From positions 1-39,365 of the forward strand of contig CALMSP010000317.1 of NCBI GenBank assembly GCA_937872405.1: 39,365 nt of DNA. The letters run 5' to 3'. The position numbers and the translations under genes are program-made. Under the pieces are notes generated by a model that was not told where the DNA came from, did not search any database, and saw only the letters and a program-made list of their open reading frames with translations. Shown one piece after another: positions 25,699 to 33,893 of the stretch. Each line of letters begins with the position of its first letter. Within the stretch, counting starts at the first letter, position 1. Source of the stretch: an uncultured Saprospiraceae bacterium (GTDB lineage Bacteria; Bacteroidota; Bacteroidia; Chitinophagales; Saprospiraceae).

Positions 25699-26721
25699 AT
25701 GGCAGACAGTCCTTATATCATGGAATATTTAGATCTTATCATCATTGGTGGCGGCCCCACAGGGCTGAACTGTGCGATCTCAGCGGCTGAGGCTGGGCTA
25801 AATTATGTCGTACTGGAAAAAGGCCCTTTAGTCAACTCTATTTACAATTTTCCAGTTAATATGACTTTTTTCTCTACATCGCGGCTATTAGAAATTGGCA
25901 ACACACCTTTCATTTCGCATGGCGACAAGCCTACCCGTCGGGAAGCCTTGGAATATTATCGCCGAATATGGCAAAGCTGGAAACTACGAGTGCATTTGTA
26001 CGAACCCGTGCTGGAAATGCAGCCTGCCAACGCAGGAGACTATTATATCATACAATCGAACAAAGCAATATATTATACCCGTGCGGTTATTATTGCAACT
26101 GGTTTTTATGATACGCCGCGTATGCTACATGTACCAGGAGAACATTTACCAAAAGTAAAACATTATTATGATGATGCGCATATTTATGCTGGGCAGCGCG
26201 TGCTGGTAGTGGGTGCCGCTAATTCTGCCTGCGATGTAGCGCTGGAAACGCATTATAAAGGGGCGGAAGTAACCATGGCAATCCGAGAAAGCGAAATTTA
26301 TCCGAAAGTGAAATATTGGATTCGTCCGAACATCGAAAATCGAATCAAGGAAGGCAGTATTCGCGCTTTTTTCAATACCACTGTAAAAGCGATTGACACG
26401 GACACCGTTACGCTACAAACACCTGAATATGAGCGAGTTATACCTAATGATTTTGTATTGGCTATGACAGGCTACCAGCCCAACTACGCTTTTCTGGAAA
26501 CGCTGGGCATTGCCATTCCTGATGTACCACCACGCATACCCATGCACAATTCTGATACGTTGGAAACTTCTCTGCCCAGAGTGTATCTGGCTGGCGTACT
26601 GTGCGCTGGGCTTGAAACGAACAGGCTTTTCATTGAAAATACACGCGACCATGGAACCCGTATTCTGCGTGATTTATTACCAAAATTAAAAGCAGTGGCT
26701 TATAATGAGTACGAAGTATAA
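25699..26721 (+). CDS. ypdA: YpdA-like FAD/NAD(P)H oxidoreductase (bacillithiol-disulfide reductase family)
   Basis: This 340-aa protein contains DLIIIGGGPTGLNCAISAAE for FAD and a second dinucleotide motif VLVVGAANSACDVALE (about residue 168). The stretch NMTFFSTSRLLEIGNTPF followed by KPTRREALEYYR is characteristic of the YpdA/Bdr family. In Firmicutes YpdA reduces bacillithiol disulfide with NADPH. Like that family it lacks a CxxC redox pair. No bshA, bshB or bshC gene is in this window. An in-frame ATG at 25720 (MEYLDLIIIGGG) would give a more typical N-terminus. The downstream spacer carries a dispersed repeat. Confidence 0.88.
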   Translation: MADSPYIMEYLDLIIIGGGPTGLNCAISAAEAGLNYVVLEKGPLVNSIYNFPVNMTFFSTSRLLEIGNTPFISHGDKPTRREALEYYRRIWQSWKLRVHLYEPVLEMQPANAGDYYIIQSNKAIYYTRAVIIATGFYDTPRMLHVPGEHLPKVKHYYDDAHIYAGQRVLVVGAANSACDVALETHYKGAEVTMAIRESEIYPKVKYWIRPNIENRIKEGSIRAFFNTTVKAIDTDTVTLQTPEYERVIPNDFVLAMTGYQPNYAFLETLGIAIPDVPPRIPMHNSDTLETSLPRVYLAGVLCAGLETNRLFIENTRDHGTRILRDLLPKLKAVAYNEYEV

Positions 26722-26774
26722 TATCATTTACGATTTTAGAAATCCGCTTTTATATTTCATAAAACACTGAAAAC
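26722..26774 (-). repeat. Dispersed AT-rich repeat, copy C (short)
   Basis: Read on the minus strand, this 53-base stretch matches the last half of copy A (1252-1304) at about 43 of 53 positions, ending CTAAAATCGTAAATGATA. It lies between the convergent ypdA-like and AAA+ genes. The remaining part of the longer repeat unit is not recognisable here. Confidence 0.55.
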
Positions 26775-26839
26775 AGCGTCTTAAAAACATTACACGCACC
26801 GCATTTTTACTAAAACAGTGTAACAATCTGATAAATATA

Positions 26840-29800
26840 TTAAGCAATAGCCTCAGCGAGATAAGTAATAAAACGCTCCTCTAATATTTGCTGAATGATG
26901 CTGGCCACGGCTTGGCGCTCGCAATCTTTACTAATACCGTACTCCGTATCGCGTAGTGTAGGCGGGGCAACTACTCGTCGCGTAAGCCGATTTTTATAAA
27001 AATCCTGCCTATGGATATGCTTTGGCGTTTCGAGTGGTTGGTTCTGCACAACAACCCAAAACGGATGCATCTGCTCGTCATCAAGCATCCAGCGTTGTAG
27101 TCCACTTTCCATTTTCAATAAAGGATACACACCGGGATGGGTTAAACTAAATTCTATGCCGCACAATTTGTCGTTCGGCTGTTGCGGCGTCAAGTTGGTC
27201 GAAGATTGGTCAGCATTATCAAAAGGCATTTTAATGTAACTCATGCGCTGTTGGGGTGCTGCTGCTTCATTCGCAGGCACGGCTTCATAGTAGTAGGCTT
27301 CTCGGAACCATACAGCTTCACCGGCCCATAGTATGCCAATATTCTGAAAAATAGCAATATATACATTAGCTAAATACTCAATAGGCATACCATAGATACC
27401 CATGAAGCAAATATTATCTTCTGGGTGCATGATGCTGTACAAATTGATTTTGTATTGCCGGCAATCGGATTCGAGCTTTTTTAAATGGTCGTAAGTATGC
27501 GGCGTGTATGGTTGCAAGTGCATGGTACTCAGGGCCAAGCTGATTTCGGTAGCTTCGATTTCCTGTTGCAAGGACTTCATGCCGTTGTGCATTTTTAACA
27601 GATCCGTGTAGCGATTACTTTTAATCGGCGATTTCCAAAATGCCGGATGTTTTTTCTCTTCCTCAAGTTCCTCTAATTCCTGTTCCATTCGCATGAAGAT
27701 ATGATTCTCTTGGAGGCTATTCATTTCCCGTCGCAGCATACCTGCATGATTAGCCTGATTGATTTTGTCAAGCTCTTCTAAAAGCAATTCTAAGCCCAAG
27801 GGATCATCTTTGGCGTTTATGTTGAGGCTATTGGCATTTGGATTGTAACTAATCTGTACCTGTAGATGATCATCAGAATCGAATGCATTGAGTTTTTTGG
27901 CTAAGGGAGTAAGTAAATATTCACGGATAACACGCTGCAAGTAGCGCGCACCATACTGCGGGTGATACCCCTGTTTGCCCAGAAAGTCAAGCACTTGCGG
28001 TTCCATGTGCAGGTCAAGTCGGCGATATTTTATACCTTCGCGTTCGCGCAACTGTGCAATCTCCCGTTCTACAATAAACCGAATGGTCGTGCTATCTAAT
28101 GCCGCAAACGGCACTACTTTTTCAATGCGATTGAATAGCTCCGGTCGGAAATATTGCTCTACCGCTTGTACAAATAATTGATCTGTATTATCCGACAAGG
28201 TGCTGGGCCGCCAGCTGATGGGTGGATGGCGCAGGATACCCGCGCCAATGTTGGAAGTCATAATGATAATGCTACTGCAAAAATTGACCACCTGCCCTTG
28301 ACTATCGGTCAGCCGCCCGGCATCCAATATTTGTAATAGGAGATCATAAAAACTGGCATGCGCTTTTTCAATTTCATCAAACAATAAAACACTGAAGGGG
28401 TTCTGCCGGAGGGCTGCCGTTAGCAACCCATCCGAAGTGTAATCCGTTCCGACCAAGCGCATAACAGATACAGGATCCGCGAATTCGCTCATATCAAAGC
28501 GTACCATCTGCCGGTAATCGCCAAAAAGGAATTGCGCAATTACCTTTGCCAGTTCTGTTTTGCCGACGCCAGTAGGCCCCACAAACAGAAAGGACGAAAT
28601 TGGTTTGCCGCTGCGGTTGAGGGCAGTTTTGATAATTGGCAGCATATCCACGATAAGATTCACTGCCTGCTCTTGCCCGAATACATTGGAATGAAAAAGT
28701 CGTCGCAATGCTGGCACATCCATGAATACATTCGGATCCACCATAAATATAGGCATCCCGGATTCTACACAAAAATGTCGCGTCACGACCGAGCGATCTA
28801 TGGTTTGCCCAACGGGATTGTTGAGGATGACGGTTTCCAAAAAGCGAATAGCCTTACCGGGCATACCGGCATAAGGTGAAAAGCGCCGCAACAGACGGAT
28901 AACTTCTGTGATGGCGGATGTATGGATGCGTACCTGCCGATGTGTTGCAATGTCCTGTACTTTTTGCAGGATAATAGCTTCCATATCACGGGTTGGCTCC
29001 TGAATTTTAATCACTTGAAATGTCGCCACGAAATTCGGACTTCTTAGTTCAATGGCTGCCAACTCTTCTGGGGTACATTCGGTAATCATCACCACTTCGC
29101 CCCGGTTGATGTAGTTACGCATCATATCTGCCAGACTTACGTTGCTGCCTTCGTACTGCCCTACACTAAAAAGTTCTTTCAAATTGCGCACAAAAAGCAG
29201 GTTATCAGAGCCTGTTAGTTCCTTACATAGCAAAGCCATGTTTTGCTGCCAACTGCCGCTATCCGCTGTTAGTTCTTTGACCAAAGTGGAAGCTGTCGTT
29301 TCCCATATTTGCTTCGGGTTGCCTGCCTGTTGGTGTTGGCGTGCCAGTTCCCATACGATGGTGGACTTCCCCACCCCGGAGGAACCTACCAGCAACACAC
29401 TACGGTTGAATTGATTCGCCAGTGCTTTGCGCAATTGTGCCAATTCTGCTTCCATGCCGTACAAAACTTGCTTCGGAATATCCAGGCGTTGAGCGACCTT
29501 GGGTAACAATTTTTCGGTGTTGTTTTTTTCAAGCGCATCTACCTCTGCTGGGGAGCGTACCTCTAAGGTGATGGGTTGTTGCACCACCTGCACTGTATCG
29601 AACCAAATTGTAGAAATGATGTCCTGCACAGCGCCCAGGCGCAGTTCCCGATTGAAGGTTACACGAATGGTTTCTTCCAAGCGCGGCACGAGTTCTGCTT
29701 CGGTTTCAGCAAAAGCCTCTACCCCATTCAATACAGGCACAATGCCTCTAAACCCTGTGTGGGTAGGAATGATAAAATAATCAAACTTGAGTTCAAAAGC

Positions 29801-30070
29801 TGGAAAACTAAAACCATCTTTGGCGGCCGGAAAATGGATAGAAAGCTGCTGCTTACCTTGAGGGCTATCGGTCCATTCTTTGAGCAAATCCTGTAGCAAT
29901 CCTTTGTTAAGTAGCTCATTTTGAATAACTTCCGCATATTTTTGCGCCAAGCTATCTATTGATTGGCCCACTCTAACCACACTTTTATCCGATAGGGAAA
30001 AGAGGAACGCCTCGCCATTGTAGTCTCGAATTTGAAAAGCGGTAAACGGAATGGTAATTTGAAATGACAT
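26840..30070 (-). CDS. Clp/ClpB-like double AAA+ ATPase with release-factor-like C-terminus
   Basis: Residues 1-190 are a beta-rich N-terminal region unlike the ClpB N-domain. AAA ring 1 (about 200-430) has Walker A GSSGVGKST (229-237), but Walker B reads LLFVRNLKEL without Asp-Glu. Ring 2 (about 455-740) is ClpB-like: Walker A GPTGVGKT (498-505), Walker B VLLFDEIEKAH, sensor MTSN, Arg finger in RPELFNR, sensor-2 GAR. The aromatic pore loop is shortened to GTDYTSDG. A coiled coil follows (about 755-850) with HPAFWKSP, then PCRF-like blocks: GIYGMPIEYLANVYIAIF (891-908) and VYPLLKMESGLQRW (981-994). The GGQ motif is absent. It may be a remodeller of translation complexes (inference). No ClpP gene is adjacent. 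Confidence 0.85.
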   Translation of the reverse strand: MSFQITIPFTAFQIRDYNGEAFLFSLSDKSVVRVGQSIDSLAQKYAEVIQNELLNKGLLQDLLKEWTDSPQGKQQLSIHFPAAKDGFSFPAFELKFDYFIIPTHTGFRGIVPVLNGVEAFAETEAELVPRLEETIRVTFNRELRLGAVQDIISTIWFDTVQVVQQPITLEVRSPAEVDALEKNNTEKLLPKVAQRLDIPKQVLYGMEAELAQLRKALANQFNRSVLLVGSSGVGKSTIVWELARQHQQAGNPKQIWETTASTLVKELTADSGSWQQNMALLCKELTGSDNLLFVRNLKELFSVGQYEGSNVSLADMMRNYINRGEVVMITECTPEELAAIELRSPNFVATFQVIKIQEPTRDMEAIILQKVQDIATHRQVRIHTSAITEVIRLLRRFSPYAGMPGKAIRFLETVILNNPVGQTIDRSVVTRHFCVESGMPIFMVDPNVFMDVPALRRLFHSNVFGQEQAVNLIVDMLPIIKTALNRSGKPISSFLFVGPTGVGKTELAKVIAQFLFGDYRQMVRFDMSEFADPVSVMRLVGTDYTSDGLLTAALRQNPFSVLLFDEIEKAHASFYDLLLQILDAGRLTDSQGQVVNFCSSIIIMTSNIGAGILRHPPISWRPSTLSDNTDQLFVQAVEQYFRPELFNRIEKVVPFAALDSTTIRFIVEREIAQLREREGIKYRRLDLHMEPQVLDFLGKQGYHPQYGARYLQRVIREYLLTPLAKKLNAFDSDDHLQVQISYNPNANSLNINAKDDPLGLELLLEELDKINQANHAGMLRREMNSLQENHIFMRMEQELEELEEEKKHPAFWKSPIKSNRYTDLLKMHNGMKSLQQEIEATEISLALSTMHLQPYTPHTYDHLKKLESDCRQYKINLYSIMHPEDNICFMGIYGMPIEYLANVYIAIFQNIGILWAGEAVWFREAYYYEAVPANEAAAPQQRMSYIKMPFDNADQSSTNLTPQQPNDKLCGIEFSLTHPGVYPLLKMESGLQRWMLDDEQMHPFWVVVQNQPLETPKHIHRQDFYKNRLTRRVVAPPTLRDTEYGISKDCERQAVASIIQQILEERFITYLAEAIA

Positions 30071-30114
30071 GGGTGGTTTATTTTTGGGTCAACCGAAAAC
30101 AGCTCCAAAATACC

Positions 30115-30146
30115 GAAAGATAAGAATATGAATGCTTTGGATGCAA
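30115..30146 (-). promoter_or_regulatory. Candidate promoter for the AAA+ gene
   Basis: On the minus strand TTG (30146-30144), 21 bases, then TATCTTTC (30122-30115) resemble the Bacteroidota TTG-N19/21-TAnnTTTG arrangement with one mismatch in the -7. The ATG lies 45 bases downstream of the -7 box. The remainder of the 300-bp spacer 30071-30370 shows no credible gene and no clear promoter for the rightward GNAT gene. Confidence 0.35.
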
Positions 30147-30370
30147 TATAATGTCTTCGTTTTTACTTGTCTTATTTTTATTTCTTCTAAACGACAGTAA
30201 TTTAAGCACACACATGACTTCAATTTGACAATTTTTCATCAAATTTGCCCCTGAACAACGTGTGTAGCATACTATGGCAAGGATGGTTAGTAAATTGATG
30301 TCCAATTGCAATGCTTCATAATATGTTGCATTCGTAGCTTATATAATTCCATAACATAGCTTGTGAAGGT

Positions 30371-30823
30371 ATGATAAACCCGCAATTTTATGCAGCAGAA
30401 GCAGATGATATCGGCGTCATCTTGTCTATGCAAAAAGATTTTTACACGATTGACAATTATGATTTTCAGGAAGAAACAGCCCGGGAAGCGCTGCGCATTT
30501 TTTTGAACGAACCCTTGTACGGTAAGTTATGGCTCATTGTTGCCAAAGGTAACACCATCGGTTATATGGCGCTTACACTGGGTTATAGTTTTGAATTCAA
30601 GGGGCGCGACGCGTTTTTGGATGAGTTGTACATTTTACCGGAGTTTCGTGGACATAGTATCGGCTCTCGCGCCGTAGATTTTATCGCCGAGCAAGCCAAA
30701 ACCATGGGGGTAAAGGCTATTCATCTTGAAGTAGAACTACACAACGAAGCCGGCCTCTCGCTCTATCGGCGCTATGGTTTTAAGGAGCACAACCGGATGT
30801 TGATGACCCGTTGGGTAGAATAA
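30371..30823 (+). CDS. GNAT-family N-acetyltransferase
   Basis: This 150-aa protein has a complete GNAT fold. Motif A is in FLDELYILPEFRGHSIGSRA (about residues 85-104), where RGHSIGS is the pyrophosphate-binding loop of acetyl-CoA. The C-terminal LEVELHNEAGLSLYRRYGF is motif B with the usual Asn and Tyr. IGYMALTLGYSFEFKGRD precedes the core. Substrate cannot be predicted. The downstream DUF486 gene begins 46 bp later and may be co-transcribed. Confidence 0.88.
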   Translation: MINPQFYAAEADDIGVILSMQKDFYTIDNYDFQEETAREALRIFLNEPLYGKLWLIVAKGNTIGYMALTLGYSFEFKGRDAFLDELYILPEFRGHSIGSRAVDFIAEQAKTMGVKAIHLEVELHNEAGLSLYRRYGFKEHNRMLMTRWVE

Positions 30824-30869
30824 ATTGGTGGTTTTTACGAACCGATAAGTAAATAAAAGCGATGGTATC

Positions 30870-31241
30870 ATGAAAGCCATGCTAATCACCATTATACTGC
30901 TGCTATTATCGAATGCTTTTATGACCCTGGCGTGGTACGGGCACTTGAAATTCCGAGAGATGGAATGGAGCAAAAACCTGGGGTTATTTACTATTATTTT
31001 GATCAGCTGGGGGATCGCCTTTTTTGAATATTGCTTGCAAGTACCTGCCAACCGGATTGGTTATAAAATGTACGGCGGCCCTTTCAATCTTATGCAGCTA
31101 AAAGTGCTGCAAGAAGTGATCACCCTGGTGGTGTTTGTCATTTTTTCATTGGTAGTATTCAAAAACGAAACCTTCCGATGGAACCATCTTGCGGCAATGT
31201 TGTGCATCACACTGGCCGTGTATTTCATCTTCAAAAAATAA
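30870..31241 (+). CDS. DUF486-family small membrane protein (DMT-like)
   Basis: This 123-aa protein has four transmembrane helices and DUF486 landmarks: SNAFMTLAWYGHLKF near residue 13, ISWGIAFFEYCLQVPANRIG (about 45-64), then FNLMQLKVLQEVITLVVFVI and a basic end. The family is distantly like small multidrug/DMT transporters; its transport role is not established. It is followed after 13 bp by another small membrane protein, which suggests one transcript. Confidence 0.9.
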   Translation: MKAMLITIILLLLSNAFMTLAWYGHLKFREMEWSKNLGLFTIILISWGIAFFEYCLQVPANRIGYKMYGGPFNLMQLKVLQEVITLVVFVIFSLVVFKNETFRWNHLAAMLCITLAVYFIFKK

Positions 31242-31254
31242 AGCGAACCCTGCC

Positions 31255-31551
31255 ATGAATCGCAATAAAATATGGATTGGCTTATTGATCGGCGCAGCAC
31301 TTCCCTTTGTAGGCTATGCAATACTACTCATGGTGTACGACCAATTGGATGCCATCGGATGGACAAGCCGCACTGGGCTTTCCGATAATTTTCGCCAGCG
31401 TACCTTGGGCGTTATAGCTATTTGTCTTAACTTGATTCCACTCAATTATTTCCAGCGCCGCCGCAACTTCGAATCGGTGCGTGGCATCGCCATCATGACG
31501 GTGCTATATGCCATTGGCTGGGTGCTCTATTTCGGTAAAACGATTTTTTAA
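31255..31551 (+). CDS. Small membrane protein, three helices
   Basis: The 98-aa reading starts at ATG 31255. Hydrophobic helices are WIGLLIGAALPFVGYAILLM (7-26), RTLGVIAICLNLIPLNYF (about 50-67) and GIAIMTVLYAIGWVLYFG (about 77-94), with a basic QRRRNFESV between the last two. It looks like a conserved small inner-membrane protein of Bacteroidota, but I cannot name a domain. It starts 13 bases after the DUF486 stop and probably shares its transcript. Confidence 0.75.
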   Translation: MNRNKIWIGLLIGAALPFVGYAILLMVYDQLDAIGWTSRTGLSDNFRQRTLGVIAICLNLIPLNYFQRRRNFESVRGIAIMTVLYAIGWVLYFGKTIF

Positions 31552-31972
31552 GGCCTCCCAACAAAGGTGATTGTAGTCGCTATTTGCTTAAAAACGCACT
31601 TTTTCGACGAAAATGCCTGTTCAATGCAAGCATATTGATCCATTCTTCAATAGCCATGCGTACTCCCCAAGGCACCAATTGCTTTTACCGATTCCGAACT
31701 TTTTACAGAAAAGTAAGCCTTTTAGGATGCTGAATTTTGAGCAAAATAAGTCGAACAAAATAATATTTCGACATCACCCATACACAATTAACCAAAACTC
31801 AGAAAACAAACCCCGTTTGAGTTAAAAAAACATCAGTATCAGTCAATACGATAGTAGCCCGCCGTAGCCATACCACCTAACTTTGTCCTCGAAAATATTT
31901 ATACCGACTACAAGGGCAAAGCCCCGTATCACCTTGACAATGTATTTTTAAACTTTTAAACCTGTTGTTATT
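31552..31972. other. 421-bp AT-rich spacer without a convincing gene
   Basis: No ORF here has gene-like composition; a 70-codon plus-strand frame at 31613-31825 and a 25-codon minus-strand frame near 31670 look accidental. The right end carries a good -7 element for the downstream secreted protein and a small GGGC/GCCC hairpin in its leader (near 31913-31924). Confidence 0.5.
31878..31885 (+). promoter_or_regulatory. Likely -7 element for the secreted beta-sandwich protein
   Basis: TAACTTTG matches the Bacteroidota TAnnTTTG consensus exactly. It would give a leader of about 80 bases before the ATG at 31973, containing a GGGC-AAA-GCCC hairpin. No clear TTTG lies at the -33 distance. Confidence 0.4.
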
Positions 31973-32563
31973 ATGAAAGCTATTCAAAAAATTTTCCTGA
32001 CTATGCTGCTGTTCAGTGGCATTACTGTAGCTGCCGGAGCCGCGCCGGTAGTTAAAATTGAAAAAAGCGGTTATGAGAAAAAGATCAGTGTAATTATTGA
32101 GGAACTGAAAAGTTCGGCTACCGTGCAGATTGTAACGGCTACAGGCACCGTATTGGCAGAAGAAAAAGTAACCAAAGGTGCATTTGCCAAAATATTTAAT
32201 CTGCAAAATTTGCCCACTGGCAAGTACCGCCTACTGGTACAAATGGAGTACAGCGAAGTGGTGCAGCCTTTCCAACTTACACGCGATGATTTGCTACTGA
32301 ATACCGCTAATCGGGAAGAATATTTTCCGCCGGTACTCAATTTGCAAAACAACGCGCTTGATCTGACGCTGCTCAACACCCGCTTGGTGAATGTGACCGT
32401 AAGCATCCTTGATGAGGAAGGCAACCAAGTATTTGAAGACAACTTGCGCAACGTATTTAAAGTGGAACGTCGCTACCACCTTGCCGATCTGGGCAAAGGG
32501 CGCTACACCGTGCAAGTCACAACGCCTTACCGCTCTTACTACCGCAACATTGAAGTTAAGTAA
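31973..32563 (+). CDS. Secreted tandem beta-sandwich protein
   Basis: This 196-aa protein has a signal peptide (MKAIQKIFLTMLLFSGITVA, cleavage near AGA-APV). The mature part looks like two Ig-like or sorting-domain-like beta repeats. Repeat 1 (about 26-105) has VQIVTATGTVLAEEK and LPTGKYRLLVQ. Repeat 2 (about 118-196) has VTVSILDEEGNQVFEDN and LGKGRYTVQVTTPYRSYYRN. The LPxGxYxL ending resembles T9SS sorting domains and DUF3244-type proteins, but the PNP motif is missing, so it is probably a periplasmic or surface beta protein rather than a T9SS cargo. It has its own promoter-like element and a downstream terminator. Confidence 0.7.
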   Translation: MKAIQKIFLTMLLFSGITVAAGAAPVVKIEKSGYEKKISVIIEELKSSATVQIVTATGTVLAEEKVTKGAFAKIFNLQNLPTGKYRLLVQMEYSEVVQPFQLTRDDLLLNTANREEYFPPVLNLQNNALDLTLLNTRLVNVTVSILDEEGNQVFEDNLRNVFKVERRYHLADLGKGRYTVQVTTPYRSYYRNIEVK

Positions 32564-32582
32564 AAAACAGTTTTTTCATAAG

Positions 32583-32625
32583 TGCCGCCCGATATACCCG
32601 CCGGTTATTGGGCGGCATCGTTTTA
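32583..32625 (+). terminator. Rho-independent terminator after the secreted protein
   Basis: TGCCGCCC (32583-32590) pairs with GGGCGGCA (32610-32617), eight GC-rich pairs around a 19-base loop, followed by TCGTTTTA. It lies 20 bases after the stop at 32563. Confidence 0.6.
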
Positions 32626-32631
32626 TGTTAT

Positions 32632-32731
32632 ATCCTTTTCAATTATATATGACGTACTTGTTTATACTCAAAAGTTTGTTTTTCAGAACTTTATAAAATT
32701 GTGAATCGGACTTTCCAAATCGTAAATAGTA
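32632..32731 (+). repeat. Dispersed AT-rich repeat, copy B
   Basis: This aligns without gaps to copy A (1205-1304) with about 22 mismatches in 100 bases. It lies between the terminator of the secreted-protein gene and the 3' end of the convergent GGCT-like gene. Confidence 0.7.
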
Positions 32732-32736
32732 TTGTT

Positions 32737-33138
32737 TTACTGGAAAATCCACTTCAAATAATCCCCTAACGGAATAACGCGCAACCCTGATGTGGGAAGC
32801 TGATACAAATATACCCAACTCATCTGTGGCTCCCCACGATGCAGCACTGGTATCCGTTTCCGAATATATTCATCCTGCGGCGTCGGATTTGTTGGGTCAA
32901 TACCTTCATACACATCTAAACGCTCTAACATCCACTCGCTACGATGCAGCCGAAACAAATCACCACGCACCTGCGTCGCTGCTTCCGGCACATACACTGC
33001 CCCCGGGTAAGCGCCCAAATCATACAACACACCCGATAGCGCAGCCGCTCCTAACCAATCGCTCTGCGATCGCAAAAAGCACGCCATAGCCATATCTGAA
33101 TCATACCGCAACGTACCATATACAAAAAGTAATGCCAT
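32737..33138 (-). CDS. Gamma-glutamylcyclotransferase-like (GGCT/AIG2) protein
   Basis: The 133-aa protein begins LLFVYGTLRYDSDMA, the YGTLR substrate loop of the GGCT fold. The catalytic Glu is in ERLDVYEGIDPTNP (about residue 78). A late YIRKRIPVLH and WVYLYQLP are also family-typical. Members cyclise gamma-glutamyl amines or peptides to pyroglutamate. The exact substrate is unknown. It is convergent with the secreted beta-sandwich gene and divergent from the YkuK-like gene. Confidence 0.88.
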   Translation of the reverse strand: MALLFVYGTLRYDSDMAMACFLRSQSDWLGAAALSGVLYDLGAYPGAVYVPEAATQVRGDLFRLHRSEWMLERLDVYEGIDPTNPTPQDEYIRKRIPVLHRGEPQMSWVYLYQLPTSGLRVIPLGDYLKWIFQ

Positions 33139-33281
33139 TATTGCTTAACGCTTATTCCGTCCGTTTGGCAAATATCGAAAAAAGCGCATATAAAATTTTG
33201 CGAAGGGAACTTATTTCGCCTGCTCCTTTGTTTATCAAATTGTTAATTACAAATTAATTTTGGTTTAATTTTTTGAAAAAT

Positions 33282-33314
33282 TTTGAAAAATATGGTCTGT
33301 ACACACTAACTTTA
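33282..33314 (+). promoter_or_regulatory. Candidate promoter for the YkuK-like gene
   Basis: TTTG (33282-33285), 21 bases, then TAACTTTA (33307-33314) fit the Bacteroidota promoter pattern with one mismatch. The ATG lies 23 bases downstream. Confidence 0.4.
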
Positions 33315-33337
33315 GCACCAAACAAATTTTTTACATC

Positions 33338-33808
33338 ATGGCTTGGAGAAGACTCAATGGACAGAAAATTGAATTGCCAATAAAGGATGCAGTAGAAGAA
33401 ACCCTGATCCGTGAAAAAGCTGCCGGGCACAAGCTCAAGGTTTGTATTGGCTCGGATTCTCAAGTGCGCGGTGGTGTGGTAGAATACGCCACCGTTATTG
33501 TTTTCCTTCGGGAGAAAAAGGGCGGATTTATGTTTATTCACAATTCGCGCTCAATGAAACAGATCAGCCTGCGCGAGCGCATGATCACGGAAGTAGCCAA
33601 GTCAGTAGAAGTGGCTTACGCCCTGTGCGATCTCTTGGATGCACATGATATTGCGCTGGAAGTACATGCCGACATCAATACCGACCCGCATTTCCAGTCT
33701 AACACTGCCCTCAAAGAAGCGATGGGCTACATCCTCGGTATGGGCTTCGTATTCAAAGCGAAGCCAGAGGCATTTGCCAGTTCCTACTGTGCGGATAAGG
33801 TAGTGTGA
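33338..33808 (+). CDS. YkuK/DUF458-type RNase H-fold protein
   Basis: This 156-aa protein carries the DUF458 pattern. VCIGSDSQVRGGVVEYATVI (about residues 35-54) has an Asp on the first strand of an RNase H-like fold. GGFMFIHNSRSMK and the Glu-rich LRERMITEVAKSVEVAYAL helix follow, then LEVHADINTDPHFQSN (about 106-121) with further acidic residues, and LGMGFVFKAKPEAFASS. Family members are associated with sporulation or stress in Firmicutes, but no activity is settled. The conserved acidic residues make a nuclease activity possible. It has its own promoter-like element and, 85 bp after the stop, a strong terminator. Confidence 0.88.
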   Translation: MAWRRLNGQKIELPIKDAVEETLIREKAAGHKLKVCIGSDSQVRGGVVEYATVIVFLREKKGGFMFIHNSRSMKQISLRERMITEVAKSVEVAYALCDLLDAHDIALEVHADINTDPHFQSNTALKEAMGYILGMGFVFKAKPEAFASSYCADKVV

Positions 33809-33893
33809 TACATTTTTAGCTAAAATGATGTAAGCTCGTAAAAACCGGGCAATTTTTATTACATAGATAATCATCTCTTTTCAGATGATACCT

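Noticed and set aside
30078-30311. 77-codon minus-strand frame upstream of the AAA+ gene.
   Set aside because: It overlaps the candidate AAA+ promoter and its sequence looks non-coding.
31594-31617. A 24-base stretch (ACGCACTTTTT...AAAATGCC) resembles 18374-18396.
   Set aside because: The match is short, AT-rich and isolated, so chance is as likely as a repeat.
31613-31825. 70-codon open frame in the 421-bp spacer.
   Set aside because: Composition is unlike neighbouring proteins, there is no recognisable motif, and it crosses AT-rich promoter sequence.
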